From Micromonosporaceae bacterium KJ-029 (GTDB lineage: Bacteria > Actinomycetota > Actinomycetes > Mycobacteriales > Micromonosporaceae), in assembly GCA_005402585.1 (NCBI GenBank), contig BIFP01000007.1, forward strand, positions 124,001 to 188,000: a stretch of 64,000 nucleotides of DNA, in the 5' to 3' direction. Within the stretch, counting starts at the first letter, position 1, and each line of letters begins with the position of its first letter. The translations under genes and the position numbers were made by a program. Below, piece after piece: positions 27,086 to 34,816 of the stretch. The notes under the pieces were generated by a model that made no database searches, was not told where the DNA came from, and saw only the letters and a program-made list of their open reading frames with translations.

Positions 27086-27583
27086 TTGGTCGCCGGCGGC
27101 CTGTTCAGCGGGGTGGTCCTCGGGCTGTTCTCCGGGCTGTCGACGCCGCTGCCTGCGTCCTGGCGGTACACGGCCATCGTGGCGGTGGCGCTGCTGGGGG
27201 TGCTCCGGGACGGCGGGGTGGTCACCATCCCGTTACCGCAGAACGCCCGTCAGGTGCCGCAGGACGTGCTGCGCCGCAGCCCGGGGCGCGGAGCGCTGCG
27301 ATTCGGATTCGAACTCGGTACCGGCGTGCGGACGTACGTTTCGGCCACCGCGCCGTACGTGCTCGCGGTCGCGGTCCTCCTCGGCGGTCAGCGCCCGCAG
27401 GTCGCCACGCTCGCCGGAGTCGGTTTCGGCGCGGGGCGGGCCGCCACCCCGCTCCTGCGCCGCGCCTCTGGGGCGGTCGAGGGCTGGGACGCCGACCTGA
27501 ATGCACGACTGCGCGTCATCACCGTCGCGGGGTCCGCCGCGCTTGCTGTCGCCTTCGGCCTGCTCTTCCTGCATCGGCTGTAG
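27086..27583 (+). CDS. Membrane protein of unknown function, probable 3' part of a split gene
   Basis: At least 165 aa with about four hydrophobic segments (LVAGGLFSGVVLGLFSGLS, YTAIVAVALLGVL, YVLAVAVLLGG, VAGSAALAVAFGLLFL). The only starts in this frame after the upstream TGA are a TTG at 27086 and a GTG at 27113. Neither has a convincing ribosome binding site, and both fall inside a hydrophobic segment that begins further upstream (GRLLSLFVLGL, from about 27056). The same frame is open back to the TGA at 26996. I therefore read it as the remainder of the gene starting at 26819. I do not recognise the family. Confidence 0.45.
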   Translation: MVAGGLFSGVVLGLFSGLSTPLPASWRYTAIVAVALLGVLRDGGVVTIPLPQNARQVPQDVLRRSPGRGALRFGFELGTGVRTYVSATAPYVLAVAVLLGGQRPQVATLAGVGFGAGRAATPLLRRASGAVEGWDADLNARLRVITVAGSAALAVAFGLLFLHRL

Positions 27584-27645
27584 CCGTCGTCACCATCGCA
27601 ATCCCGGCGGCGGACCCGGCTGCCCGTGCCGCAGGTGTGACACGG

Positions 27646-27691
27646 GTCCGACGGCGGCGCGGCGGCCTTCGGCCCGCCGGCCCCGTCGGAC
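27646..27691. terminator. Bidirectional hairpin between convergent operons
   Basis: GTCCGACGG (27646-27654) and CCGTCGGAC (27683-27691) form a perfect 9-bp outer stem that encloses a further GC-rich hairpin with a TTC loop. It sits between the end of the MauE/TlpA-like operon and the end of sugC. Confidence 0.75.
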
Positions 27692-27705
27692 GCGATCATG
27701 TTGGG

Positions 27706-28914
27706 TCAGTCGGCGAGGGCGCCGGCCGAGCGGCCCTCGTGCAGGGTGAGGTTGCGCCCGTTCGACGGGTCGAACAGGTGGATCTTCTCCAGGTTGAACC
27801 AGACCCGCCGGTTCTCCCCCTCGGTCACCGTCGACTCGGCCGACAGCCGGGTGACCAGGTGCGACCCGGCGCCGGTGAAGTCGCCGGCCCCGGCGTCGGC
27901 GGCCAGTTCCTCCAGCTCGGCGGCGGACGCCCGCTCCCCCTCGACGGTGAGGTAGACGTACTTGTCCGAGCCCATCGACTCGACGATGTCCACCGGCGCC
28001 TCGAACTCAATGCCCCGGCGGCGGGTCTCCTCGTCGATCAGTTCGGCGTCCTCGAAGTGCTCGGGACGGATGCCGAGGATCAGCTCCCGGGGCGCGTCGA
28101 CGCCCTCCAGTTCACGGCGGATCCGGTCGCCGATCGGCAGGTCGCCCAGGGCGGTACGCAACCTGCCCTCGTCGACGGTGGCGGGCAGGAAGTTCATCGA
28201 CGGCGAGCCGATGAACCCGGCCACGAACAGGTTGCCCGGGTGGTCGTACAGCTCCTGCGGCGGGCCGACCTGCTGCACCGCGCCGCCGCGCATGATCACT
28301 ACGCGGTCGCCGAGGGTCATCGCCTCGGTCTGGTCGTGGGTCACGTAGACGGTGGTGGTGCCCAGCTGCTTCTGCAACCGGGACACCACGGTACGCATCT
28401 GCACCCGCAGCTTCGCGTCCAGGTTGGACAGCGGCTCGTCCATCAGGAACGCCTTGGGTTGGCGGACGATCGCTCGGCCCATCGCCACCCGCTGCCGCTG
28501 CCCACCGGAGAGGTTGGCGGGTCTGCGGTCCAGCAGTGAGGTCAGCTCCAGGACCTTCGCCGCCTCGTCGACCTTCTGCGTGATGGTGTCCCGGTCCAGC
28601 TTCGCCAGCCGCAGCGGGAACGCCATGTTCTCCCGCACGGTCATGTTCGGGTACAGCGCATACGACTGGAAGACCATGGCGATGTCCCGATCGCGGGGGG
28701 CCTTGTCGTTGACCCGTTGCCCGCCGATGCGCAGCTCACCGGAGCTGATGTCCTCCAGCCCGGCGATCATGTTGAGCGTGGTGGACTTGCCGCAGCCGGA
28801 GGGGCCGACCAGGATCACGAACTCGCCGTCGGCGATCTCCAGGTCGACGTCCCGCACCGCCGTGGTGCCGTCCGGGAACTTCTTGCTCACCTTGTCGAGC
28901 ACGATGTCAGCCAC
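27706..28914 (-). CDS. sugC: Trehalose ABC transporter ATP-binding protein SugC
   Basis: A 402-aa ABC ATPase of the sugar-importer (MsmK/UgpC/SugC) class. Motifs are Walker A GPSGCGKST, signature LSGGQRQRVAMGRA, Walker B FLMDEPLSNLDAKL and H-loop THDQTEAMTL, followed by a C-terminal TOBE/OB regulatory domain (about 240-402). The opening VADIVLDKVSKKFPDGTTAVRD and the IAMVFQSYALYPNMTVREN segment are very close to the mycobacterial SugC sequence as I remember it. It energises LpqY-SugAB import of trehalose. The GTG at 28914 has GGTGAGA upstream. It is the last gene of the operon, 11 nt after sugB. Confidence 0.9.
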   Translation of the reverse strand: MADIVLDKVSKKFPDGTTAVRDVDLEIADGEFVILVGPSGCGKSTTLNMIAGLEDISSGELRIGGQRVNDKAPRDRDIAMVFQSYALYPNMTVRENMAFPLRLAKLDRDTITQKVDEAAKVLELTSLLDRRPANLSGGQRQRVAMGRAIVRQPKAFLMDEPLSNLDAKLRVQMRTVVSRLQKQLGTTTVYVTHDQTEAMTLGDRVVIMRGGAVQQVGPPQELYDHPGNLFVAGFIGSPSMNFLPATVDEGRLRTALGDLPIGDRIRRELEGVDAPRELILGIRPEHFEDAELIDEETRRRGIEFEAPVDIVESMGSDKYVYLTVEGERASAAELEELAADAGAGDFTGAGSHLVTRLSAESTVTEGENRRVWFNLEKIHLFDPSNGRNLTLHEGRSAGALAD

Positions 28915-28925
28915 GAGTTTCTCAC

Positions 28926-29759
28926 CTATCCCTTGACGGCGCCGGAGGTCAGGCCGGAGACGATGCGGCGCTGGAAGAAGAGGACGAACAGGATGATCGG
29001 AATGGTGATCACCACGGCGGCGGCGCAGATCGCCCCGGTCGGGTCCTCGAACTGCGACTCGCCGGTGAAGAACGACAGCGCCACCGGCACCGTGCGGGAC
29101 CGCTCGGTGGAGGTCAGCGAGATGGCGAACAGGAAGTCGTTCCAGCAGAAGATGAAGACCAGGATCGCGGTGGTGAACAGGCCCGGCGCGGCCAGCGGGG
29201 CGATCACCCGTCGGAACGCCTGCCCCTGGGTGGCGCCGTCCATCTTGGCCGCCTTCTCCAGGTCCCAGGGGATCTGCTTGAAGAACGCCGACAGCGTGTA
29301 GATCGCCAGCGGCAGCGCGAACGTGATGTACGGCAGGATCAGGCCCGGCCAGGTGTCGAACAGGCCCAACTGCCGCTCGATCTCGAACAGCGGCGACACC
29401 AGCGAGACCTGCGGGAACATCGCGATCAGCAGGGAGACGCCGACCAGCAGCCGCTTGCCGGGGAAGTCCAGCCGGGAGATCGCGTACGCGGCCATCGCGC
29501 CGAGCACCACGGCGATCACGGTGGCGATCAGCGCGATGCCGATCGAGTTGACCAGCGCCCGGACGAACTGGTCGGTGGCGAAGATGGTCCGGTAGTTGTC
29601 CAGCGTCCACTCCTGCGGGATGAACTTCCCGTCGGTCAGGGTGGCCGGTGTCTTGAACGACAGCGACATGATCCACAGCACCGGGATCAGCGCGAAGACG
29701 ACCACGACGACGTCCAGCAGACCCCAGCGCAGCTTGGCACGGGTGGTGGTGTCAGCCAT
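28926..29759 (-). CDS. sugB: Trehalose ABC transporter permease SugB
   Basis: A 277-aa MalG-type permease with six hydrophobic helices. The cytoplasmic EAA loop reads [26 protein letters not shown], the contact site for the ATPase. It is paired with SugA to form the channel. It follows sugA with only 1 nt between stop and ATG, which indicates translational coupling. Confidence 0.9.
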   Translation of the reverse strand: MADTTTRAKLRWGLLDVVVVVFALIPVLWIMSLSFKTPATLTDGKFIPQEWTLDNYRTIFATDQFVRALVNSIGIALIATVIAVVLGAMAAYAISRLDFPGKRLLVGVSLLIAMFPQVSLVSPLFEIERQLGLFDTWPGLILPYITFALPLAIYTLSAFFKQIPWDLEKAAKMDGATQGQAFRRVIAPLAAPGLFTTAILVFIFCWNDFLFAISLTSTERSRTVPVALSFFTGESQFEDPTGAICAAAVVITIPIILFVLFFQRRIVSGLTSGAVKG

Positions 29760-29760
29760 G

Positions 29761-30756
29761 TCAGCGCCTCTCCCCGTCGTCGCTGCCGGGGGCAGCGGTA
29801 CCGAACAGCTTCACGAAGACGAACGCGATGATCGCCACGGTGATGAAGATCAGCACCGACATGGTCGAGCCGATGCCGAGGTTCAGGCCCCGGATCAGGT
29901 TGTTGTAGGCGATCATCGACACCGACGAGGTCTCGTTCGCACCGGCCGTGAGCACGTAGATGTTGTCGAAGACCCGGAACGCGTCCAGGGTGCGGAACAG
30001 CAGCGCGACCAGGATCGCCGGCTTCATCACCGGCAGCATCACCTTGGTGAACCGCTGCCACGCGGTGGCGCCGTCGGTGGAGGCCGCCTTGAGCAGGTCC
30101 TCCGGCACCAGGGCCAGGCCCGCCATCAGCAACAGCGCCATGAACGGCGTGGTCTTCCAGATCTCCGCGAGCATGATGATCGCCAGCGAGCTGGCCCGCT
30201 CGGTCAGCGGCGCGCCGTCGGAGAAGACGTTGGCCAGATAGCCGGTGCCGGGCGTCCAGGCGTACCGCCAGGAGAACGCGGCGACGACCGTGACGATGCC
30301 GTACGGGATCAGCGCCGCGGTCCGCACGATGCCCCGGCCGACCAGCGTCCGGTGCATGACCAGCGCCAGACCCATGCCGAGCACCAGCTCCACGGCCACG
30401 GTGACCACCGTGATCAGCATGGTCACCCCGAACGCGGTCCACCAGAACTCGTTGGTCAGCACGGTGACGTAGTTCTGCAACCCGATGAACTCCCGCTCGG
30501 CCGGGAAGCGCAGGTCGAAGCGCTGCAACGACAACCACACCGAGTACAGGATCGGATAGGCGGTCACCGCAAGCATGACCAGCGCGGCCGGCGCGCACAG
30601 CAGCCAGCCCAGCTTGCGCTCGGCCCGTTTGTTCTCGCTCAGCGGCGGCTTCGCGCGTCGTCCGGCCCGCTGTCTGGGCACCGCGACGTGCCGGCCGCCG
30701 GTTTGGGTGTCGGTCCGGTCAGCGCCGGCCGGGGTGGCGTGGGTTCGCTCGCTCAT
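29761..30756 (-). CDS. sugA: Trehalose ABC transporter permease SugA
   Basis: A 331-aa MalF-type permease. A polar N-terminal tail of about 48 residues precedes six hydrophobic helices. The EAA-type loop is [25 protein letters not shown]. Its ATG overlaps the stop codon of a 27-codon frame (ATGA, 30753-30756). Its own first residues are MSER, the same opening as the two tiny frames in this operon. The polar tail may therefore have arisen from an inserted repeat: the conserved membrane part begins near [13 protein letters not shown]. Confidence 0.9.
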   Translation of the reverse strand: MSERTHATPAGADRTDTQTGGRHVAVPRQRAGRRAKPPLSENKRAERKLGWLLCAPAALVMLAVTAYPILYSVWLSLQRFDLRFPAEREFIGLQNYVTVLTNEFWWTAFGVTMLITVVTVAVELVLGMGLALVMHRTLVGRGIVRTAALIPYGIVTVVAAFSWRYAWTPGTGYLANVFSDGAPLTERASSLAIIMLAEIWKTTPFMALLLMAGLALVPEDLLKAASTDGATAWQRFTKVMLPVMKPAILVALLFRTLDAFRVFDNIYVLTAGANETSSVSMIAYNNLIRGLNLGIGSTMSVLIFITVAIIAFVFVKLFGTAAPGSDDGERR

Positions 30757-30836
30757 GCCATCACCTCGCTTCGCTCGGCGTCGGCCTGAGCCTTGTCCGC
30801 GCTGCGTTGATGGTTCGCTCGCTGCCGCTCGCTCAT
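30753..30836 (-). CDS. 27-codon coupling frame between lpqY and sugA (MSER type)
   Basis: An open frame of 27 codons begins MSERQRANHQ and ends SEVMA. Its ATG overlaps the lpqY stop (ATGA, 30833-30836) and its TGA overlaps the sugA ATG (ATGA, 30753-30756). Ribosomes could thus pass from lpqY to sugA without a gap. The product is highly charged and unlikely to fold. Its first bases, ATGAGCGAGCG, recur at the start of sugA and of the frame upstream of lpqY, so the whole segment looks like a small inserted repeat that has become a translational linker. It may not make a functional peptide. Confidence 0.5.
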   Translation of the reverse strand: MSERQRANHQRSADKAQADAERSEVMA

Positions 30837-32119
30837 GGCAGGACCCCCTTCGACTCCAGGGCGTCCGCGATGGCTCCGCGCAGCTCGTCCGCGGTCGACT
30901 GCGGGTCGATCTTCGACGGCGGCGACAGCAACGCCGAGGTCACGGTGGAGATGCTCTGGTACGCGGGGGTCAACGGCCGCACCGCCGGGTCCCGCAACTG
31001 TTCGAGGATGGTTTCCTTCATCGGGTACGCCTCGTCCATCTCCGGGTCGTCGTAGACGCGCTCGATCGTCGGCGGCACCCCGTCGTTGATCGCGGAGAAC
31101 TTCTGGTGCTCCGCGTTGCGCAGGCACTTGGCCGCCTCGAAGGATTCCTGCGGGTGCTCGGAGTGGGCGCTGACGGCGAGGTTGACCCCGCCGATGGTCA
31201 CCCGGCCCGGGGTGCCCGCGTCGACGCCCGGCACCCGGGCCCAGCCGACCTGCTCGGCCAGCTCCGGGTTGGCCTCCTGCATCGCCGGATAGACGAACGG
31301 CCAGTTCACCTGGAACGCGCCGTTGCCGGCCTGGAAGTCCAGCCGTACCGGGTCCTCTGTGGCGTTGCTGAACGACGGCGAGGCCACGCCGGAGGTGGCG
31401 AAGTCCCTCAGCACCTCCAGCGCCCGGACGGTCCCGGAGTCCATCACGGCCTCGGTGCCGTCGTCGTTGAGGATGTTGCCACCGGCGCTGGCCGCGAGGG
31501 TGTTGTAGAGGACCACCAGGCCCTCGTACTGGGCGCCCATGGTGAGCACCTGGTACGGCTTGCCCTGCTCCTTCAACTGCCGCGCCATCGAGATCATCTC
31601 GTCCCAGGTGGCCGGCGGCTCGGGCACCAGGTCCTTGCGGTACCACAGCAGCTGGACGTTGGTATTCTTCGGCGCTCCGTAGAGCTTGTCCTCGTACCGC
31701 GCGGTCTCCAGCGGGCCGTCGAGGGTGCCGTCCTCCACCTCGGCCCGGTCCGGCCCGGTCCACTCCAGGATCCAGTTCGCGCTGGCGAACTCCTGCGTCC
31801 AGGTCACATCGAGACCGAGCACGTCCATGCCGGTGTCCTCGGCCGCGAGCCGCCGCACCATCTGCACCCGCTGCTCGTCGGCCTCCCGCGGCAGCACCCG
31901 GTAGACGATCCGGTACCGCCCGGCGGCCTGCGTGTTGCACTCGTCGACGACCTGCTGCAGGTTCTGCTCGGGCGGGTAGTACAGGTTGATCGTGGGCGTA
32001 CCGCCGTCGTCGCCGCCGGCACAGGCGGCCATCGGCGCCACCAGCGTCAGCGCCGCGGCCGTCGCCACCACGCGTACGCGGGGTCGACGCCGGCTCCGGA
32101 CCTCGTCAGAGCCATTCAT
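30833..32119 (-). CDS. lpqY: Trehalose-binding lipoprotein LpqY
   Basis: A 428-aa solute-binding lipoprotein of ABC importers (SBP family 1). A signal peptide of about 32 residues ends in PMAAC with lipidated Cys33. Several stretches match my memory of mycobacterial LpqY closely: KLYGAPKNTNVQLLWYRKDLV, VTIGGVNLAVSAHSEH and the C-terminal PAVRPLTPAYQSIS and KIDPQSTADEL segments. LpqY-SugABC recycles trehalose released during cell-envelope glycolipid synthesis. The ATG at 32119 overlaps the stop of a 24-codon frame (ATGA). No CebR-type box is found upstream, so its control differs from the cellulose genes. Confidence 0.88.
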   Translation of the reverse strand: MNGSDEVRSRRRPRVRVVATAAALTLVAPMAACAGGDDGGTPTINLYYPPEQNLQQVVDECNTQAAGRYRIVYRVLPREADEQRVQMVRRLAAEDTGMDVLGLDVTWTQEFASANWILEWTGPDRAEVEDGTLDGPLETARYEDKLYGAPKNTNVQLLWYRKDLVPEPPATWDEMISMARQLKEQGKPYQVLTMGAQYEGLVVLYNTLAASAGGNILNDDGTEAVMDSGTVRALEVLRDFATSGVASPSFSNATEDPVRLDFQAGNGAFQVNWPFVYPAMQEANPELAEQVGWARVPGVDAGTPGRVTIGGVNLAVSAHSEHPQESFEAAKCLRNAEHQKFSAINDGVPPTIERVYDDPEMDEAYPMKETILEQLRDPAVRPLTPAYQSISTVTSALLSPPSKIDPQSTADELRGAIADALESKGVLP

Positions 32120-32190
32120 GTCGACACCCCGCTGCGCTGCCTGCCGCCATGAGCCACCACCGCGCTGAACCCGGCGATTCGCTCGCTCAT
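32116..32190 (-). CDS. 24-codon leader frame upstream of lpqY (MSER type)
   Basis: An open frame of 24 codons starts MSERIAGFSA and ends RSGVST. It has the best ribosome binding site of the operon (GGGGAGGGG, 3 nt before the ATG), and its TGA overlaps the lpqY ATG (ATGA, 32116-32119). lpqY itself has only a weak site. Ribosomes probably load here and reinitiate on lpqY. The first 12 bases are the same as at the start of sugA and nearly the same as in the 27-codon frame at 30836. Confidence 0.55.
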   Translation of the reverse strand: MSERIAGFSAVVAHGGRQRSGVST

Positions 32191-32419
32191 GACCCCTCCC
32201 CTCGTACCTCGGCCAACAAACCGGGGAAGGCTTCCGCGCCCCGGCGCACGGCGAGACGGCCAGGGCGCGTGACCTGCCGGTTCGCACCCCCTGCGTTTCG
32301 TGGCTGGAACACTGCCCGACCTGCGAAGTCGCGAAACCTGACCCAGGTGGGACGACCTAAACCTCACCCGGTGTGGTCCAGGTCACGGCGCTCAGCCCAG
32401 CGCCGGCAGCAATGGCACA

Positions 32420-32425
32420 TACGCT
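32420..32425 (+). promoter_or_regulatory. -10 element of a probable leaderless promoter (Rv2466c-like gene)
   Basis: TACGCT ends 6 nt before the GTG at 32432. No Shine-Dalgarno sequence is present. Confidence 0.5.
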
Positions 32426-32431
32426 CGGGCG

Positions 32432-33010
32432 GTGGACGTGACCTTCTTCTTCGACCCCATCTGCCCGTGGACCTGGCGTACGTCACGCTGGTTGGTGTCC
32501 GTCGCCGAGGCTCGTGACCTGCGCATCGAGTGGCGGGCGTTCAGCCTGGGCATCCTCAACGGCGGAAACATCCCACCGGAGTACGCCGAGGCGATGGCCG
32601 CCTCGGGCCGAGCCCTGCGGCTGGTCGAGGCGCTGCGCGCCGAGGGCCGCCACGACGACGCCGGCCGGTTCTACGCCGAGTTGGGTGCCCGCACGCACGA
32701 CGCCGGCAACCCGCCGAGCGGCAAGCTGGTGGACGTCGCCGCCGAGGCGGCCGGCCTCGACGACGCGGCAGCCGCCCTCGACGACGGACGCTGGGACGAC
32801 GCGGTGCACGCCTCACACGCCCTGGCGTACGCCTCGGCGGGGCCGGACATCGGCTCGCCGGTGCTGATGGTCCCCGGCGCCGACCGGGGCGCGCACGGCC
32901 CGATCCTGACCGAGGTGCCCGGCATCGAGGACGCCCTGACCCTCTGGGACAGCCTGCTCCCGCTGCTGCGGATGCCGGCCTTCCACGAGATCAAGCGCGG
33001 CCGGCGCTGA
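32432..33010 (+). CDS. DsbA-family oxidoreductase, Rv2466c-like, with single-Cys active site
   Basis: A 192-aa DsbA-fold protein resembling the mycothiol-dependent reductase Rv2466c: the segment FFDPICPWTWRTSRWL and the C-terminal FHEIKRGRR align with that protein from memory. Rv2466c has a CPWC active site. Here the motif is C11-P-W-T, so only the nucleophilic cysteine remains and the enzyme would have to work by a monothiol (mycothiolation) mechanism. The product is soluble and cytosolic. It is divergent from the trehalose importer. The GTG start is inferred from the -10 spacing. Confidence 0.85.
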   Translation: MDVTFFFDPICPWTWRTSRWLVSVAEARDLRIEWRAFSLGILNGGNIPPEYAEAMAASGRALRLVEALRAEGRHDDAGRFYAELGARTHDAGNPPSGKLVDVAAEAAGLDDAAAALDDGRWDDAVHASHALAYASAGPDIGSPVLMVPGADRGAHGPILTEVPGIEDALTLWDSLLPLLRMPAFHEIKRGRR

Positions 33011-33159
33011 CCCCGCCCGGCGGGGAGGTCTGCGTCGGATCGCTACCGCCCGGCCGGCCGTGACCAGCATCGACAGGCCCCGGCCGAGCGTCCCCGGCGT
33101 CGCCCGGCCACGGCGCAAACCAGGCGGCGGATGTCGGAGGCAGGCGGCATGATCGGGGG

Positions 33160-33864
33160 ATGCTCGCACGCTTCAAGGATCTCTGCCTCGACGCCTCCGA
33201 CCCGCAGGCCCTCGGCCGGTTCTGGGCCCGCATCCTCGACGGGGAGCTGATCGACCTCGGCGACGGCGACACCCGGGTCGATCCGCACGACGCCAACTCC
33301 CGCGCCGAGTCGATCTGGGTCAACCGGGTGCCCGAGCCGCGTACCGTCAAGACCCGCGTCCACCTGGATCTGCGGCTGCCCGAGGCGGACCCGGCGGTGC
33401 TGCTCGACGCCGGGGCGCGGCTGGTCCGCGAGCCGGACGCGGAGATCGACTGGTGGGTGCTGGCCGACCCGGACGGCAACCAGTTCTGCGCCATCCCGAT
33501 GGAGGCGAACGCCGGGACCGGGCCGTTCGAGCTGGTGGTCGACTCGGCCGATCCGGCCGCCCAGGCCGCCTGGTGGGCCGGCATCGTCGGCGGCGAGGCC
33601 AAGGCCAGCGAGAAGGGGTACGCCACCATCGTCGGCGCGGCCGGTTTCCCGTGGGGCTACTGGGTCTTCGACCCGGTGCCCGAGCGCAAGACCGTCAAGA
33701 ACCGGATGCACTGGGACGTCGACCTGACCGATCCTGAACCGACCGCACTGATCAAGGCCGGCGCGACCCTGCTGCGGGAGCCGGACGACACGGCGCGCTG
33801 GTGGGTGCTAGCCGATCCAGAGGGCAACGAGTTCTGCGCGTTCCCGCCCCGTCCCACCAGGTGA
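33160..33864 (+). CDS. Two-domain VOC (glyoxalase-fold) protein
   Basis: A 234-aa protein made of two tandem VOC domains (about 1-115 and 118-232). Both repeats end with the same motif, WWVLADPDGNQFCAIP and WWVLADPEGNEFCAFP, which carries the glutamate or glutamine metal ligand. The middle motif is also repeated (VPEPRTVKTRVHLDL and VPERKTVKNRMHWDV). This is the CFP32-like glyoxalase_6 arrangement; the substrate is unknown. The ATG at 33160 lacks a good ribosome binding site, and a CATGAT element lies 5 nt upstream. Confidence 0.85.
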   Translation: MLARFKDLCLDASDPQALGRFWARILDGELIDLGDGDTRVDPHDANSRAESIWVNRVPEPRTVKTRVHLDLRLPEADPAVLLDAGARLVREPDAEIDWWVLADPDGNQFCAIPMEANAGTGPFELVVDSADPAAQAAWWAGIVGGEAKASEKGYATIVGAAGFPWGYWVFDPVPERKTVKNRMHWDVDLTDPEPTALIKAGATLLREPDDTARWWVLADPEGNEFCAFPPRPTR

Positions 33865-34051
33865 GCGGCGGCGCTACCCAGCTACCGCCCGTTGGACTAG
33901 CGTTTCCCTAGCGTCACTGCCAGCGCGTACGCCGTCGCCGTCGATACGCCACCGGCCGACCCCGACCCGCCCGATCGGTTGGTTCTCGCGGGAACAGCCC
34001 GTCACCGGTCCACCGGTTGGGCAGGATCGTCCCCAACGAGGAGGTGCCGTC

Positions 34052-34486
34052 GTGGTGCAGGACACCCGCGCTCTCGCCCTGACGTTCGAGGTGAGCGGCC
34101 TGCCACCGGTCAAGACCGAGGCGCTGTCCATCTTCGCCGCCGGCCACCGGCAGGCGACGAGGGTACGCGCCCTGCTACAGGCCGCCTGCGAGGCGGCGCA
34201 GCACACCGGCTGGACCCCGCTGTCCGGGCCGATCGAAGTGGACCTGACCCTGCGCTGTCCTCCCGGGCACCGCCACTCCGACGCCAGCACCCTGCTGGGC
34301 GGGGTCTGCGCGGTACTACAGGACAAGAAGCGGGTCTCCAACATCGGCCTGACCCACCTCGGCGTCCTGGTCGACGTCGCCCTCTACGACGACGACAAGC
34401 AGATCCGCCGGCTGTCCTACGTCGAGGAGCCGGCCGAGGAGTTCTCGTACCAGGTACGCGTCGCCGCCGTACCGACCGTGGTTTGA
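34052..34486 (+). CDS. Small protein with RusA-like features
   Basis: A 144-aa protein that I only tentatively recognise. The order of elements resembles RusA-type Holliday-junction resolvases: N-terminal strand LTFEVSGLPPVKTEA, helix RVRALLQAACEAAQ, strand PIEVDLTLRCP, then H75-S-D77-ASTLLGGVCAVLQD91 in the position of the catalytic Asp cluster, and ALYDDDKQIRRLSY (113-116) where RusA has a DD(x)Q strand. The classic DxDN-x-x-K signature is not intact, so it may be a diverged or non-catalytic member. The GTG start has GAGGAGG 7 nt upstream. The next gene begins 47 nt after its stop and may be co-transcribed. Confidence 0.65.
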   Translation: MVQDTRALALTFEVSGLPPVKTEALSIFAAGHRQATRVRALLQAACEAAQHTGWTPLSGPIEVDLTLRCPPGHRHSDASTLLGGVCAVLQDKKRVSNIGLTHLGVLVDVALYDDDKQIRRLSYVEEPAEEFSYQVRVAAVPTVV

Positions 34487-34533
34487 CCGACGGCTGCGGT
34501 CGGGTACCGCAGCCGCCGACGAAGGGAGCGCCG

Positions 34534-34803
34534 ATGTCGGAGCCACATGTCACGCTGGAGCCCCGGGATCCGGTGCAGGAGAAGCTGCGTGCCCCCCTGG
34601 AGGAGCAGTTGACCTCGGCCCTCCAGGCGGCTGCCGACCGGGTCCGGGACGGCTACGCCGGCGAGCCGGTGGAGCAGGTCTGCCAGCGGCTGCTCGACGA
34701 GACCCGCGCTGGCCTGCACCCCGACATCGCCGCCGGCTTCGAACCCGACATGGACGAGTTCTGCCGGGTCGCGGTGGCCATCGTGCGCGGTGACATCACC
34801 TGA
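34534..34803 (+). CDS. Small acidic helical protein of unknown function
   Basis: An 89-aa protein without recognisable domains. It is predicted to be helical and acidic (EKLRAPLEEQLTSALQAAADRVRDGY, VEQVCQRLLDETRAGL). GAAGGGAG lies 5 nt before the ATG. It is probably the second gene of a pair with the RusA-like gene and is convergent with the SARP regulator, whose stop is 13 nt away. Confidence 0.65.
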   Translation: MSEPHVTLEPRDPVQEKLRAPLEEQLTSALQAAADRVRDGYAGEPVEQVCQRLLDETRAGLHPDIAAGFEPDMDEFCRVAVAIVRGDIT

Positions 34804-34816
34804 GCCGGCACGGCGT

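Noticed and set aside
27706..32119. Assigning the ABC importer to cellobiose (CebEFG) because of the cellulose locus in the same window
   Set aside because: No CebR-type box upstream, and the binding protein and ATPase match LpqY and SugC segments, not CebE.
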